Source of the DNA: Ficedula albicollis
Taxonomy: Eukaryota; Chordata; Aves; Passeriformes; Muscicapidae
Direction: 5' to 3'
Length of the DNA stretch: 64,000 nucleotides
NCBI RefSeq assembly: GCF_000247815.1
Contig: NW_004775932.1
Span: 62,001-126,000 of the forward strand
In this document: in pieces, positions 18,618-32,718 of the stretch
Layout: each line of letters opens with the position of its first letter
Numbering within the stretch: the stretch's first letter is position 1
Position numbers and translations under genes: made by a program
Notes under the pieces: model-generated
The model's input: only the letters and a program-made list of their open reading frames with translations
Told to the model about the DNA's origin: nothing
Database searches by the model: none

Positions 18618-20287
18618 TTTTTTTTTTTTTTTTACCTCAGGCACAGACTGTCAGAGAGTGCCATTCCACCAAAATTACCTAATTTGCACACACACAGCAC
18701 AGTTGCAAACTATGCCCTGCTTTTCATGTGCAATTTACTTTTCAGTGGGATGCAAATAATACTGTATTCTCAAAAGTCTTGAAAACTGACTGCAGTGCAT
18801 AAGAAACCAGGCATTTCTGGACAGAGGTGGATGTTCTGGAGCTACACAGGTGTAAGGAAAATGAGAACAGGAAGTGGCAACATATTTATGCAGTAACAGT
18901 TTTCTTCACACTTGCTCTTTTGCTCATTAGCTTTCATACTACATGAAGAGTAATCCATAAAAGCCTCTTTACTGTCCCCTGAGAACATACATACATATGT
19001 TATTTTCTAATGGCAGTATATATCAGATGAACCATCCTATTACTGCAAGCTCCAGGGCCTCTTTACTGCAATTATATCATTCTGCTCTATGTTATCTACA
19101 CAGCAGCTACAAAGGAGGATTTTTTAAATCAGGGCAAACAGGAGTGACATTGTAAAACAACCAGAGGAGCAAATCATGCACAGAATTTCAATTAATACCT
19201 CAGAGGAAAGATGAGCCTTGGATTTCAGCTGAAATGGAAGAGGCCATCATATCATCAAGGTAATTCTCTGAGCCTTTACAGCCTGCCTCACCATGCTAAA
19301 AGTCATCCAACTTAAACATCCTAGAGGAGAAAGAATGCATGAAAGATCCACAAATGTTTCAACTTCCTAATGAGGCTATGTGGCTAAAAGACAAAATGCA
19401 GCAGTTTTACACCTCTGCTGGAAGTGTCACCCAGAGTTGCAATTAGAGTATGTTTGCTGCTCTCCTGGCCTCAGCATACATCTTTCATGAATGGCACATT
19501 CATGTTGGGAGGGACTGTTTCATTGCTCAGTTTAGGTTTGAAGAATGTGTTACCAATGTTTGAACATGTGTGTCAGCACTGTGGGCAAAGGGTGTCTGAT
19601 AAGCGCAGGTGAGAGTCCCTGAACTGCAAACTTTATTGTACTCTTTCCACTTGAACATGCCCATCCAATGCAAACACAAACTCATAGTGCTTCTGATGTA
19701 AAATTATTTGAGAGCTCACCTGCTCCCTTTATGCTTTACTCAGTGTAGTGTCACTTAAAATTCAGGTACCTCAGCAACACACTGCAGTGGCTTAGGCAAG
19801 CAAAGTCCAAAAAAGAAGTCAAAAGGGAAGCCTCAAGCAGAGGTAACTGGGTTGGATGGAATGCTGCACAGAATCTGGTCGTGCTCCTGCCTGCTCTGCA
19901 ACTAGTGCAGTGCCTTTCTGGTGCCATATGCCACCCTCCCTTTCCTCCTTTCCCCTCCCTCCCCCAGTATAGACCAGCTCAACTCCAGCAGCAACTCAGT
20001 TGCCAGGAGCACTGGGGAGAGATTGAATTTGAGCTCACATGGAAAAGACAAGGAAAAGAAGTACCAACTCTTGGTGCGGACTCTGTGAAGCCCTTGAAAA
20101 TATTTTAACACCAAATTCTGCACACAGAAGGTGCTTACATTTGCAGAAGACTCCCCAAAACTAATAAGAGCTGAGAAGCAAGCTAAAAACATGATCCAAA
20201 GTCAGGAAGCATGCCTCTTTCTGAAAGACTGAATGAGATCACTCTGCTCGACTTATTCAAAAGATGAAGTATTTGCAAATAGATAGT

Positions 20288-20841
20288 TGTGCTGGTTTTG
20301 GCCAGGGCAGAATTAAATTCCTTTCTAGTACCTAGTATGGGATTAAGTTTTCAATTGGTGCTGAAAACAGTATTGATAATTCAGGGAAGTTACTGCTAAG
20401 CAGTGCTTACTCAGCACTTCCTGCTTCTCACACCATCCCATCAGCAAGGATTCTGGCAGTGAGCAAAGAATTTGGGAGGAGACAGAGGTGAACAAAGGAA
20501 TATCCCATACCATATGACAACATGCTCAGCATATAAAGCTGAGGCAAGGAGGGATGGGGAATGCTCAGAGTGGGCATTTTTCTTCCTGAGTAACTCTAAG
20601 GTGTAAAGGAGCCCTGTTTTCCTGGGAGTGGCTGAACACCTGTCTGCCCATGGGAAGTGGTGAATGGATTCTTTGTTTTGCTTTGCTTGCACACATGGCT
20701 TTTGGTTTCCCTATTAAACTGTTTGTCTCAACCCATGAGTTTGCTTGTTTTTAATTTTCTGATTCTCTTCTCTTTGCAGCTGGGGCGAGTGAGTAAGCAG
20801 CTGCATGGGGCTGAATTGTTGGCTGAGGTTAAACCATAACA
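20288..20841 (+). mobile_element. Solo LTR of an ERVL-like endogenous retrovirus with 5-bp target-site duplication
   Basis: The element begins TGTGCTGGTTTTGGCCAGGG and ends GGTTAAACCATAACA, so it has TG...CA termini. It is flanked on both sides by ATAGT (20283-20287 and 20842-20846), a clean 5-bp target duplication. It includes a TATA-like ATATAAAG at 20531-20538, an ATTAAA polyadenylation signal at 20713-20718, and the motif CCCATACCATATGACAACATGC typical of a common songbird LTR family. The 554-bp length is normal for this type. No internal region or coding frame is present, so it is a solo LTR left by recombination. Placement in the ERVL class is from recollection of the consensus. Confidence 0.88.
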
Positions 20842-21724
20842 ATAGTTCTTGAACAGACCAGAAAAGGGTATAATAAAATTACATGTCTTGAAGATAAACC
20901 TAGAACTTTTCAGATTAGAAGTCAAATTCAAAGTTTAAACAGACCCTTTAATTAACAAGGAGGCAATTTACTGAAAGCAATTAGTGGAAGGACATTTCTA
21001 TCACTTAAAACCTCTAAAATGAGGATGGACATCTTGTTAGAAGATATTAATCCATTTAAGAAGTAGTTCTGATAATTAAAATTATTAGAATGTGCTCATT
21101 GTCCAGTATTAGTCAGATCATTAAATTATATATTCCAGGTTTGAAATACTTAGGAAAATGCTAGCCAGTTAGCTCTTAACACTTTTCCTGTCTCTCAAGG
21201 AAAAGGACAATTCTTTTGCGTATGAGATAGGATCCTCTCCCCAGGCACTCCTCCCTTTAATCACATGTTGGCAATACCACTCAGTTCATTCCACAAGCAG
21301 AGTCCACCTCTGTACAGTGGATATTCTAAGGGATATTTCCGGCCTCTTTTAGTTTACTTTGCCCTGGCTGGAGTAGTGTTCAGTAGACTTTGTGGACTAA
21401 AGAATATGGTTGGTATCTATTCCCACAATTTTACTAGGCTACGTTCTCCTTTACTTTTTGAAATAAGCTACAGGCAAAGTATTAAACTGGATTGATGTAG
21501 CTTTTATTTTATAATAACAAATTTACAATGCCCATGATTAAGTTATAATCAGAGAAGGAAAAATGTCCTTGTAGAACTAAAATTCATTCACAGACACATC
21601 AGTATATTTGGTAAAGTTTCTTTTTCACCAAAAGCTCTGAGCTGGTCCATCCCAAAGTATTTGCAAAACTGGAAGGAGGAAAAAAACTGAAGCAAGCTGT
21701 TCAGCAAGATCGAACACTGTCTTA

Positions 21725-21846
21725 GAATCACAGAATAGAATTACAGAATTGAATCATAGAATTCCTTAGGGTGGAAAAGACCTCTAAAATCATCAAGCCA
21801 CCCATAGCTCTAACAGTGCCACATCCACCACTAAACCACACCCCTA
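21725..21846 (-). mobile_element. CR1 3'-end fragment
   Basis: AGAATCACAGAATAGAATTAC and the following GGTGGAAAAGACCTCTAAAATCATC are the reverse-complemented CR1 terminus. A typical CR1 tail region follows (CCACATCCACCACTAAACC). It abuts a 250-bp direct duplication. Confidence 0.82.
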
Positions 21847-22341
21847 AGCCGCAAAGAAACTTTTCATTCTCAAACGAGCCCTAAAGGTTATCTGTAAAAC
21901 AGGAGGAAAGCCAGCCTAATTAGGGAACCTTTCATAGGACAGTTGGCCAAGTTGTGGAAGCCACGTAACGAGCGAGATCCATTCTGAGCACAAGTGAGAG
22001 CAGGAATTTGAGGCAAGTGTTTTTGGCAGCCAGAACAAAGCTCCTCTTGTTCCAAGATCCATCAGTCCCTCCTGCTTTTGTGTGGGATGCGCCCCTAAGC
22101 CCCAAAGAAACTTTTGATTCTCAAACGAGCCCTAAAGGTTATCTGTAAAACAGGAGGAAAGCCAGCCTAATTAGGGAACCTTTCATAGGACAGTTGGCCA
22201 AGTTGTGGAAGCCACGTAACGAGCGAGATCCATTCTGAGCACAAGTGAGAGCAGGAATTTGAGGCAAGTGTTTTTGGCAGCCAGAACAAAGCTCCTCTTG
22301 TTCCAAGATCCATCAGTCCCTCCTGCTTTTGTGTGGGATGC
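21841..22341. repeat. 250-bp tandem duplication
   Basis: 21841-22090 and 22092-22341 are near identical (offset 251), with differences such as CCGCAAAG versus CCCCAAAG and TTCATTC versus TTGATTC. The first copy abuts a CR1 fragment. Confidence 0.92.
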
Positions 22342-22547
22342 TCAAGAAATGGACTGCAACCAGGTGTTTCACCTCCTATGTGGACATGTAACACCATCCC
22401 TATGTACTGCTTCCTCTAAAGGAGTGCTGCTCCAAGGCTCTGTGTTCTTGCTGTATTCTCATGTCCAGGTGTGATGTGTTAGAATTGGGTGCCCAATCAC
22501 CTGAGGAAAAGGTTCGGGGTTTAGTTTTTGTTATGCAGTTGGCCATT

Positions 22548-22649
22548 ATCTGGCAAGTTTCATTCCAAACAATAGACTAAATTCTCATGGAATGTAACAT
22601 CTGGCAAGTTTCACCTCAAACAATAGACTAAATTCTCATGGAATGTAAA
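22548..22649. repeat. 51-bp tandem duplication
   Basis: ATCTGGCAAGTTTCATTCC... is repeated at 22599 with a few mismatches. Confidence 0.9.
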
Positions 22650-24378
22650 ACTAATCTATAAATTTAAGCTAATTTTGATTTTAGCCTCACCCCAAAGTGT
22701 CTGCAGTTTGGAAGATTCCCACGGAAGACACATTAATGTCTCCCTCCTGGTGTTATTTTCTGTGTAAATCTGAAGATTTAAACTGCATCTTGTGCAGCTG
22801 GAATTCAAACCACTTTGTAAACAATTTTATAGTTCAAGCTTGGATCTAAAATCCAAAGTACACTGCAAAGCAAATCTGCTGCAGTTGATCTATCCATTTC
22901 TACCATGTCTGCTTTCTCTCTGCAATACACATAAAAATGTCTTGACCTAGTAAGATATTTGAGCTTTATATTCTACTTGAAGACATGACAGATAATTTAT
23001 GGGTGTGAACTGGACACCATGTGAGCTAGAAGGATAAGTACATGATAGCTGAATGCTAAAATTCCATCCCATTCCCCTCAAAACACAAGACCATGCAATT
23101 ATTTAGTTTTCACGCACATACAAACGGGGTAAAAACAAACAAGAATACCTGTGCCTGAAATAAGGAAGTCTTAAGAAGCAACAGAAAAAGTACAGAGGCA
23201 TGAGGTAGCACGTAAAACAGCACATGTCAAAAACCACAGCATTACACAGACTCATTTTGCCCACAGCTCTCAGCAAGTTCAGACCCTCCAAGAGAAGCCT
23301 TTTAACACAGGTGACTTACAGTTGAGTTTATTTCATTTCATGTAAAAGCACCTCCCACTCCAGCAGTACAGCTTGCAGGGGAAACCATGAGTTATTACGT
23401 TAGATTGTTTTCAAAATTTTAAACTAATGGCATTGATTCTTTCAAGTTGTGCGAAATCAAAACAATTTTTAGCTAATGGCACTCCAGCTACATTCACTGG
23501 AAACACACAACACAGCAAATGTATTCATAAAATGATTATAGTGATAGTGACTCAAATAATTCTCTGCAGAGCTGAGGTTATAAAACTGTAGGATGTTGAA
23601 CTTTGAATCTTGAAAGATAATTGCTGCCAGAATCGTAGCTCTGAGTCCCTAAATTTGCCATAGCTTTGCAAAAAACACATTCATGTTTCCCAAATCTGGT
23701 AACAGACCAATAGCCACATTTGTTGACAGACTCACACAAAAAGAGCTGTACTCAGCTGCATTAAGAAACTCAACAAGATGTATATGCATCAGAGATATGA
23801 GCCAGTAAGATTTATTATCACAAGAGAAAGAACAAAAATCCTGGATAAAAGAAATTGGACTGTCTTCCCCACCCCTCTTTCTCTCTGGTTTACAAAGCTA
23901 CAAATCCCATGAAAGCAATACTGCAAAAATATCTTTATACAGCTTCAAAAGAAGAAATAAAACTGGGAAATTTCCTGCAATTTTGAATTATTCCAGAGCT
24001 ACACTAGTTGGTTATTTTTGTTCTGTTTGTTTTGTTTTTATTTTTTTGTGGGTAACTGCTCTGAAATTGCCCATGTGGCAAGTTCCTCTAGAGTGCTAGA
24101 ACAGGATCTACCCAGGTGAACTGCCCTTTCTTGTCCTCTTGCTTTATTCTTTCTCAAAAAGCTCTGTGAAACCTTGGTTTTACTTGTTTTGCAACCCCAA
24201 TGGCTGGAAGAACCCAAAGCACAGAGCATCTGAAACATGGATAGTTTCATGTGCTACTCAAGGCAATGCTACCAACTGGGGGCACTGCAAACAAAATGCT
24301 TGCTGTGCCATGGGTGAATTATTTTTTTTGCAAAGGGTGCATTTACTTAGTGCCTTCTACTTTGTCATCCAAGCAACT

Positions 24379-24737
24379 ACCTTCAGGGCAAATATGCAAA
24401 ATCCCGGGTAAACTGAATTTATAAATCACTTAAAGATGCTTATCCACCCCTCAGTTACTTTCCACACCTGAACAGAATTGGTTTAAAACTTGGTGACTTC
24501 ATTATTGGCTACAAAGGCCCAGAGGCCTTTGTACAAAGTAAGAGGTATGATTAAATACTTTTACCTTCAGGGCAAATATGCAAAATCCCGGGTAAACTGA
24601 ATGTATAAATCACTTAAAGATGCTTATCCACCCCTCAGTTACTTTCCACACCTGAACAGAATTGGTTTAAAACTTGGTGACTTCATTATTGGCTACAAAG
24701 GCCCAGACAAGTAAGAGGTATGATTAAATACTTTAAT
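24379..24737. repeat. Direct duplication of about 180 bp
   Basis: ACCTTCAGGGCAAATATGC... recurs with offset 184. The second copy has a short deletion at GGCCCAGACAAG and a T-to-G difference. Confidence 0.92.
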
Positions 24738-24744
24738 TATATAA

Positions 24745-25144
24745 CTAATGAAATCACATACTCTAACACCTTCTGAGACTAGAATTTTAATTAAGGCAGG
24801 CTAGCATTTTAGCTTTTTTTGCCCCCCTTATGTTCCAGGGGAACAGCAGGTAAGGTCAAACAAAAAGCTTATGTGATAAAATTGCATGAGAGAGCTCCTA
24901 GGAGACTGGCATTATTAACAAGAACATGAAGAAGGGCACAGTATACCTAATGAAATCACATACTCTAACACCTTCTGAGACTAGAATTTTAATTAAGGCA
25001 GGCTAGCATTTTAGCTTTTTTTGCCCCCCTTATGTTCCAGGGGAACAGCAGGTAAGGTCAAACAAAAAGCTTATGTGATAAAATTGCATGAGAGAGCTCC
25101 TAGGAGACTGGCATTATTAACAAGAACATGAAGAAGGGCACAGT
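24745..25144. repeat. 198-bp direct duplication
   Basis: CTAATGAAATCACATACTC... to GAAGGGCACAGT occurs at 24745-24942 and 24947-25144, separated by ATAC. No difference was seen on reading. Confidence 0.92.
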
Positions 25145-26584
25145 TGAACAGTTCAAAGATAAATGATTACATTCAGTTTACTTTTTGCTATCAATTGGAG
25201 AACCTGTGAGAGCTGTTATTTGACGAGAAATGTATATAAACAGGCATCAAAAAGAGCTTGAATGGATACAAATACAGGAGATTCAGGGCTAGAGATATGT
25301 TTCTCTTCAAGTTAAAATCTGGATCCATTCCTTTACGTCCCTACACAACGGATTTTCTAATTATAGGGACAGCTTTAAGAAGAACTTGCGACTAGTAAGT
25401 GGCTTGATGCTGAAAACAAACCTGTTCTTGCTGAGAACTGAATGGCATGTAATTATATGACACTTTATTCACTTATTTTATTTCCTTTCCAAAACACATT
25501 TATTTTATGTTTTCAGACCTTTTAGTACTCTTCCTATTCTTCAAAAACTATGACAAATATTTCTTGCTCTTTTCCTTTAAGATGAATCTAAAGATAAACA
25601 GAGGGGCACCTCTTACAGACATGTATATAACTCAAACCTTCTGTAAGATTCAGAAAAGAAAATTCTGTTTTTAAGACAAATACTTTTATCTCATTTCAGT
25701 AAAAAAAATAGAGGGAACTGCCAGCTGCAACACCATAATGCAGGGCTCCCTTACAGAAGCCTAATTCTGGTAAAACAGCTGATCCAGAATCTTTGCACTA
25801 GCTCAGGCCCTGAAGCCTGACTTAAATACACTAACCCAAAGCATGTGCAGCTGTTTTTGTAATCTGAGGCCTCGGCATTTTATTAGAGGCCGAGGGGAAA
25901 AAAAAAAAATAAAAGCACCCAGCAGTATTTTATGCTTCTGAACTAAGTTAATCCATGGAGCCACATGAACAGGCTCAACAGCTTTGGAGAAATGAGCTTC
26001 AGACAGCAATTCCCTTTGGCCAGTACCATGAGTAAGGGTTTCCATTGGAGTGTTGCAGATGTCCAAAGCCAGCTGAGGTGTCTGCAGGGAGGGTACTACA
26101 GGACCTGGAAGAATACTACATTATTCTGAGAGGGGTGAAGCCTTCTCATCCCAACAGAGCTAAGCCACTGGAGGCATGTGTTGCAAGCTGGTGCACAGTT
26201 CTTGTGACAACAGAGGTCCAAAATAGTGCTAAGGAACATCCAGGAATAATCCTGCTCTCAGCCCTTGCCCATCAATCCCAACAACCGTAAGAACAGTCAA
26301 CCGAGACCCATGGGCAGGCAAATAGATAATTTTGGAGAAAATGTAGGTTACGCTTAAGGGAGATTTGCTGCTTAAAGACCAAAACAGATAAAATCTGGTA
26401 GTAGCCCTTACTGTAGCCACAGACAGTTACATTAATGAGGTCTGCTGCAATTCCTCTTTAGGAGGTTTCTGAATAGCTAATGTACAACTAAAACGCCAAT
26501 GTTGAGAACCCATTAGTGTTGATAGGAAGACTCGTTTGGCATATGACATGCTCATTAGATGAAGAGCAGCTGCAATATTCCCCA

Positions 26585-26752
26585 TATGTACCTGTGTCTG
26601 TATGTTGTGTTAGATAAAACAGTTCATGGCCATAGAATAACTGCTATATACAATATCTATTGATTTCGTATGTACCTGTGTCTATACGTTGTGTTAGATA
26701 AAACAGTTCATGGCCACAGAATAACTGCTATATACAATATCTATTGATTTTC
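26585..26752. repeat. 84-bp tandem duplication
   Basis: TATGTACCTGTGTCTGTATG... repeats with offset 84 and a few substitutions (TCTGTATG versus TCTATACG). Confidence 0.9.
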
Positions 26753-26986
26753 TAAGTAAATCCCTAAGGAACTGGGCGATGGGACAGCTAACCACCAAAA
26801 CAAAATTCAGTATGATTCAAAAAGAGCACAAATACAAAACTAGCAGGATCAAATTTTCCATGCCAGTTTCTAAGTAAATCCCCAAGGAACTGGGCGATGG
26901 GACAGCTAACCACCAAAACAAAATTCAGTATGATTCAAAAAGAGCACAAATACAAAACTAGCAGGATCAAATTTTCCATGCCAGCT
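26749..26986. repeat. 118-bp tandem duplication
   Basis: TCTAAGTAAATCCCTAAGG... repeats with offset 118 and one visible substitution. It overlaps the end of the 84-bp duplication. Confidence 0.9.
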
Positions 26987-29900
26987 GCAAACCACAGATT
27001 CACTGGATTTCAGCAGATTTATTTGTTTTGGTTTGATTTTTTGGACTGACCCCTAACAAAGGTCTGAGTAAAAATCTTGCTAAGCCCTGCATACTGATCT
27101 ATCTATAACAGCTCATAATATCAGCTTATTATCTTTGCATCAGCTCTTGATACTGATATCTCTAATCTCAGAGTGAAACTCCATGCCAGATACTGTGCAA
27201 ATTCAAGGAATAGCTGCAGTCCCTACAGTGAAGATGAATGCATTCCTGAAGAGAAAAGACAACTGAAGGTAGAAAAATAAGCATCCAAGGGAAATAATTT
27301 GCCCAGAGAAAGGGAGAACAACTGCACAATAATTTTCTGGAAAGTACACCAAAATATGTGTGCTGAGTGCTATTCTGAGCAGGGACTGCTCAAGCAGGCT
27401 GCTGCTCACCAGCATGGTTGCAGAGATGGATGCTCCCTAGGCTCTCGATGCTTCTGCCAGGCTGGTTTTTTTCCACACATCTCCAGGTACAGGTTCCTGC
27501 CCTGCCCACATCCTCTCTATTGCAAGAAGACTCCATTGTTCTGATGATACTGTTCACTGCACCATGTTCCATTTTACTATGGGCAGACTGGAGTAAACAA
27601 TTGCTAGAACCGCATCACTAACAAATCCTGCTTTTTCACCTTCTCAAGCTGGGCTTTGTTTTGTGTCTCAGCCTCAGGAAGAGTTTTCATAAACACAACA
27701 TCACCTGTAAATACTGCCTTCAACAAAGACAGAGGCACTGCCTGATGGCACTCTTCCTCCCCACAGCTTCTGTGTACACCTACAGGCACCAAATCACAGA
27801 GCAAAAAGCCTTGAGTTTGTTTACCTATAACATAAGGACACAGCAAGTTGTAGACTACAGCCTCCAGCTCGATGCAAACAGGTGCAGGGACGATCCTGAA
27901 GCCAACAGGACTTTGATAGAGCACACGTCTGCCCATATAGGTCCAACTGCAAAAATCTCATCAAGTGCACCCAAGCAGAATGCAATCCAAAGACTACTGG
28001 GGTTAGCAATTGACCTTAACCAGCTCTGTACAACATTAGAAGCACTTGCACCACTCACCTGCAACACAGTGATTACTCCAGCTCCTATACACCAGTGCCC
28101 TTGAGAATTTGCTTAACTTTTAAGCATGTAAGGTAATTTCTTCATTTCAGAGCAATGATTTACAGGCTTGAATACACTTCTGCACCAGGGAACTCAACCC
28201 CTTGAAGGGGAAGATCTTCAATGGGAAAGATATGGACAGATTTATTCACACTATATTCTTATCATTGCTTTAAAAGGTTTCTGAGAAACTTGATCAGGCA
28301 GATAGCAACCAAATTAAGGAAAGAGAGGCTCTGTTCCAATAAAATTAAATTATACAATATATGAAACAAATTAATTTCTCAAATCCTTCTGCACAACCAC
28401 TGCTTAACCTGCAGGAGAAAAAATGGGGCAAGGAGGGACTGAGCCTGCATTTATGCATGGCCTTTGCAATTGTATGTGCTTATAATAAAGAGCCATTAGA
28501 CCAAACAGTGGCTATGTACCAAGAGATACTGGCAAATAATAAACCAAATGGCAATCAGGGATGAGTCTACCTTACTTCACTTCTATGGTACACACACAGG
28601 GAGCTCCCACTCATGTTTGCCTTGCAATTACCAACCCTTCTAGTTTACTGCAGACACTAGTTTACATTTTCTGTCTTTCTTGATTAAAAGCCCGTTAATG
28701 AAACTGAGTTAAGCCTTTGCTAAAGCAATTGCTATGATTGAGACCCTCCCTTTCCTATAGCCTTTCAAGTATGAGGTAAAAGACCTATAAAGTGACTATA
28801 AGTAATTTCAATCAGTCTCTGTTGTGGGCACCCACTCCATTCCATACCACTGCAGAAATGTAAACACTAATTGCAATTCTGACATAGCTACAGAAGCAAT
28901 ACGTTTGATTACTGCACTACAACTGAGCCATATCTTCCTGCCAAAGCTTTGTCTTGGAAGGAGGTGAAGGGTGGAATCTACAGGTATGGTCATCCCAGTG
29001 CCCATCCTGTGGCCAAACTGTGGATCTTAAAAAGAAGGAAATAAATGAGTAAAAGAAAAAAGGTCTGGAAAAGTCAAAAACATTTCCCTTTGACATCCCA
29101 AATAGAGCACCGCTAATTTCCAAAACTCTTTTTTTCTTGTTTAATTTACTATCTATAAGCAATTTTGTTTTATATTTTAGTTTGCCTTGGATGCAGAGGA
29201 TGTGTGGGGTACAGTCTCATTTTACAGGAATTTGAGTTTTTGTTTCAATTGGCCAAGGAATGTGCAAAATAACTTGTTCATACAGTTTTACAAACTCTTT
29301 TGATGAATTGGGCAGCTAAATTCACAAAGCCCGCCTATCTCCACATCACATGCAAATGCATTTTCAACGTTTGCAGAATAATATAAACATCCAAAAAAAA
29401 AGATAAGAAGAAAAAAAGAAAACAGGGAATGCATTGTGGATGTGAACTTTCACCTTTGCCTTTTCTAGCAAGGGTTTAGTGTCACTTTTGAAAACAAGAG
29501 GATTGAGACCTGGAGTCACAAAAGAAATTAATAGAAATGATACTCAGCAGCAAGCTTTCCTGAACAGGTGTACTGAGAAATCTTGGCTCAAAGAAAGTTG
29601 AAGAAAGAGAGGAGGAGAGGGAGGCTGAAGCTGACTTCAGAAGACATCATTTATTTTCTGCGTTAATTCCCAAGCCCCTACCAAGTTGGGCAACAGGCTG
29701 ACAGCAGTGCTTGGGAAAGGGGCAGGCATCAGTCCCCCACTCCCTGCCTCACTCATGCTAGGGGCAGTCTTTCTGCAGGCTTGAGAAAGCCTGGAATCAG
29801 GCCTGTGGTCAACAGATGTCAAAATGTCCAACCAGAACATGGTTCAGTTCATCTACATGAAAGAAAATCTCCCCTCTATGTTCTTGCTCATCCCCAGCTT

Positions 29901-32230
29901 TCACTGCACAGCACATTAGTCGGAAAACTCCCATTATAGCTGGTCCAGCATTATAGCTGCAGAAGAGGATGTTGGTTAACTCAGCCAGAACAACACCTGA
30001 GAAGGCTGATCTGCCAAGCAAGAGCATTTTATGCAGACTTGTTCTGCAAAATCCACAGGATTAGTCTTCATCCCCTTATCTCCCCTCAAGGTATCTGCAA
30101 CTGTGCAACTGTAAATGATGCAAAATTTCCTTTCATTAACAAAAAAAACCTCAAAGCACAGCACAAATTTAAATGTAGGAAAGTCTGAATATTTGTGGTT
30201 TGTCTGCTGTGGGTCTCTCCAGGGTGATGTCTGCCCTCAGAAATCACTGGGGCAGACCTGCCACAGCGCATTTGCCATCACACAGCACACTTAATATTTT
30301 GCAACCGCAGCAAGGCTGTGTTTACATTCTTCATGGCCAAAAGTATTTGCAAAGTCTGAATTCCTGATGGATGCCAGCTAAGCAATCAGAGTGATGGAAA
30401 ATGCACAATAAAGACCATTAATATATGCAGTCTTCAACTCAGCATAAATACTGAAGACCAACCTGGGTGTGTTGTCAAGGTAGATTTGAGAGCCAGCAGA
30501 ACTTTTTCCTTGCATACATTATAAATTTTGATAGCTTTTTGCTTGCTGGGACCTAGTACACTCTGAGTGCATTACTACTTCTTTCTGCATATTACTTTTC
30601 TCATCTGTAAAATACTGTTTTGAGGGGTGGCATCGTCATAAAAGATTTTGAAATCCTGCAGTGCTGAGCAGTGTTATATATTCAATTGGTAAAGTCAAGG
30701 GAAAAACATCTGATCTTCAATATAATCTATAATAAGAAGAGACCTTTAAGTGCTGAATTAGCTAAGAGTTACACACAGAGCTTTGCAAAACTTTTAGTTA
30801 TATAAAAAATGTTTATTTGACCCCAAAAAAAGACATCTGTATTTTTTTATCTGGCAGTGTCTGCAAAGGGTAGGGCCACATTCCCAGAGCTCTAGGTCTG
30901 TCCATATTAGCAAAAAGGTGAGGAAGAGGGCATAGTAAGAGTCAGCTGCCAGAGCAAAATCTTAACTACAGGTCTCTGTGAATCAGAAATTTGTCAGCAA
31001 CGCAATACAAATGGATGCTTTCAAATTAAACTGTAAAGATTTACAGACGCTTTACAATGCTTGCTGAAAGGCACCTGCCAGCTTGCTGGGCTCAGCTGAG
31101 GTGGTAGAGATGTTTTCTGTGGGAAAACCAGGTTTCTTAGTGTTTTGGGGTTTTTTCCACCTAAATCAGGAGTATCCACTGCCCTTAATTCCTCTGATCC
31201 TATGAAACAATCTATGTACATGGGCAGAAGTATATATTAATTCCTCTATGTCAAATCATTGAATTTAATGCAGTACCATACTCCAAGTAATCCTTATGCT
31301 AAAATATTTGGGTTTTGTTTACATGGTCTGGATGGGGTAACTGATTTCACATACCCTTTCTGGGGCTGCTCAAAGTCAAACCACAAAGCAGCTGCCAAAA
31401 TTGTCTCTTCATGTAAAATTTACAACATGCATTTCTGAAGTGGTAGCTGATGTGCCTAGCCAATCTGCTGAAAATGTTTGTGTAGCTAAAATTTTTGAAA
31501 AGAGAAAATCACAGGATCTGCAAACACATCTGCAGAACATTCTTTAGCAACTACTGCTCATTCAGAGTTCAAATCTTGTGAATTAACACTAACTTCTGTA
31601 AAAGGACAAACCTAAGTCATACTTTTAGACTACTGATCATGACAAGGAACTTGATCTATACCTAAAAAAATTCCATTAGAGACACTGCTCAATTTTCAAC
31701 AATTAGCATATCTTTCTCACATTAAAAAACAGACAACTACCATCTTCACATTTTAGCAAATAAATCTGCTGCATATAAATAGTTTTCTAATTATAAAACT
31801 GACTACTTTATAGACCTTGTTTTCATATTCTGGAATGAGCTATTGCATCAATTAAAAAAGGTGCTCCATCACAGAAGAAGCCATGGCAAATTGGTTAATA
31901 AATAATCACTGGTATTTTACACTGGTATTTTACAGCCACTGGCATGGCTGTAAAAAAAGGAAATATTTTACTGACTGCTCTGGAAACAGTGCATTTAATG
32001 TCAGAGCACCTCTGAGAAAGAAGAGTCTCTTATTGCAATGAAGTCCTAAGTCACAAGTCACACTCCTAAACAGATCTACGACTGGCACAAGAAAAATATG
32101 ATGGATGGACACAGCTTGTGTCAGTGCCGCGTTTTCAGTGATGTTATCAGACCCTACCTGGTGGGAAGGCTGAGCTGGCAGATGGGAACAGCCCCACTCC
32201 ATATGCCTGGGACTGGGACAGGGACAGGGT

Positions 32231-32326
32231 GGGCAGGCAGTGTGCGCACAGCTGGTCCTTGCCCAGGTGAGTGGCTCTGGGCAGGCAGTGTGGGCACAGC
32301 TGGTCCTTGCCCAGGTGAGTGGCTCT
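32231..32326. repeat. 48-bp GC-rich minisatellite, two units
   Basis: GGGCAGGCAGTGTGCGCACA... repeats with offset 48 and one substitution. It gives a spurious 16-residue repeat in a chance minus-strand frame. Confidence 0.9.
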
Positions 32327-32718
32327 GGCTGCTGAGGTACAACTGTCCCACTCCCCAGCCCATGCCTGAGCCAGGGCACTGCAACACAGCTCTGAATACT
32401 CATGCTGTTCATGCTCCCAGCTGCTTTCTAGAATTCTAGGGGAAGGACTCCCAGATGAAGGCATTAATTATGCCTTAGGCTTATGTCTACTCATGACCTT
32501 GCTGCTACACTATCCTTGATTTCTCAGGCAGGATGGCTAACCTGCAAGTGCTTTCTGGATTTCACAAGGGATTTTATTTTAAATTCACTCAATTGATTAA
32601 TTTGGTGGATATTCAGCACAGATAACAAATAAAATCTATGAGGCAAAGAGGCTCCTCCTCCCCATCTCCAACTCCATGGCTCACGACTGCCATGTAGCTT
32701 CTCTTCCTGCCACACAGC

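Noticed and set aside
31930..32412. 160-codon minus-strand frame with a 16-residue repeat
   Set aside because: The repeat is the 48-bp minisatellite. The rest has no domain, no splice context and no similarity I recognise.
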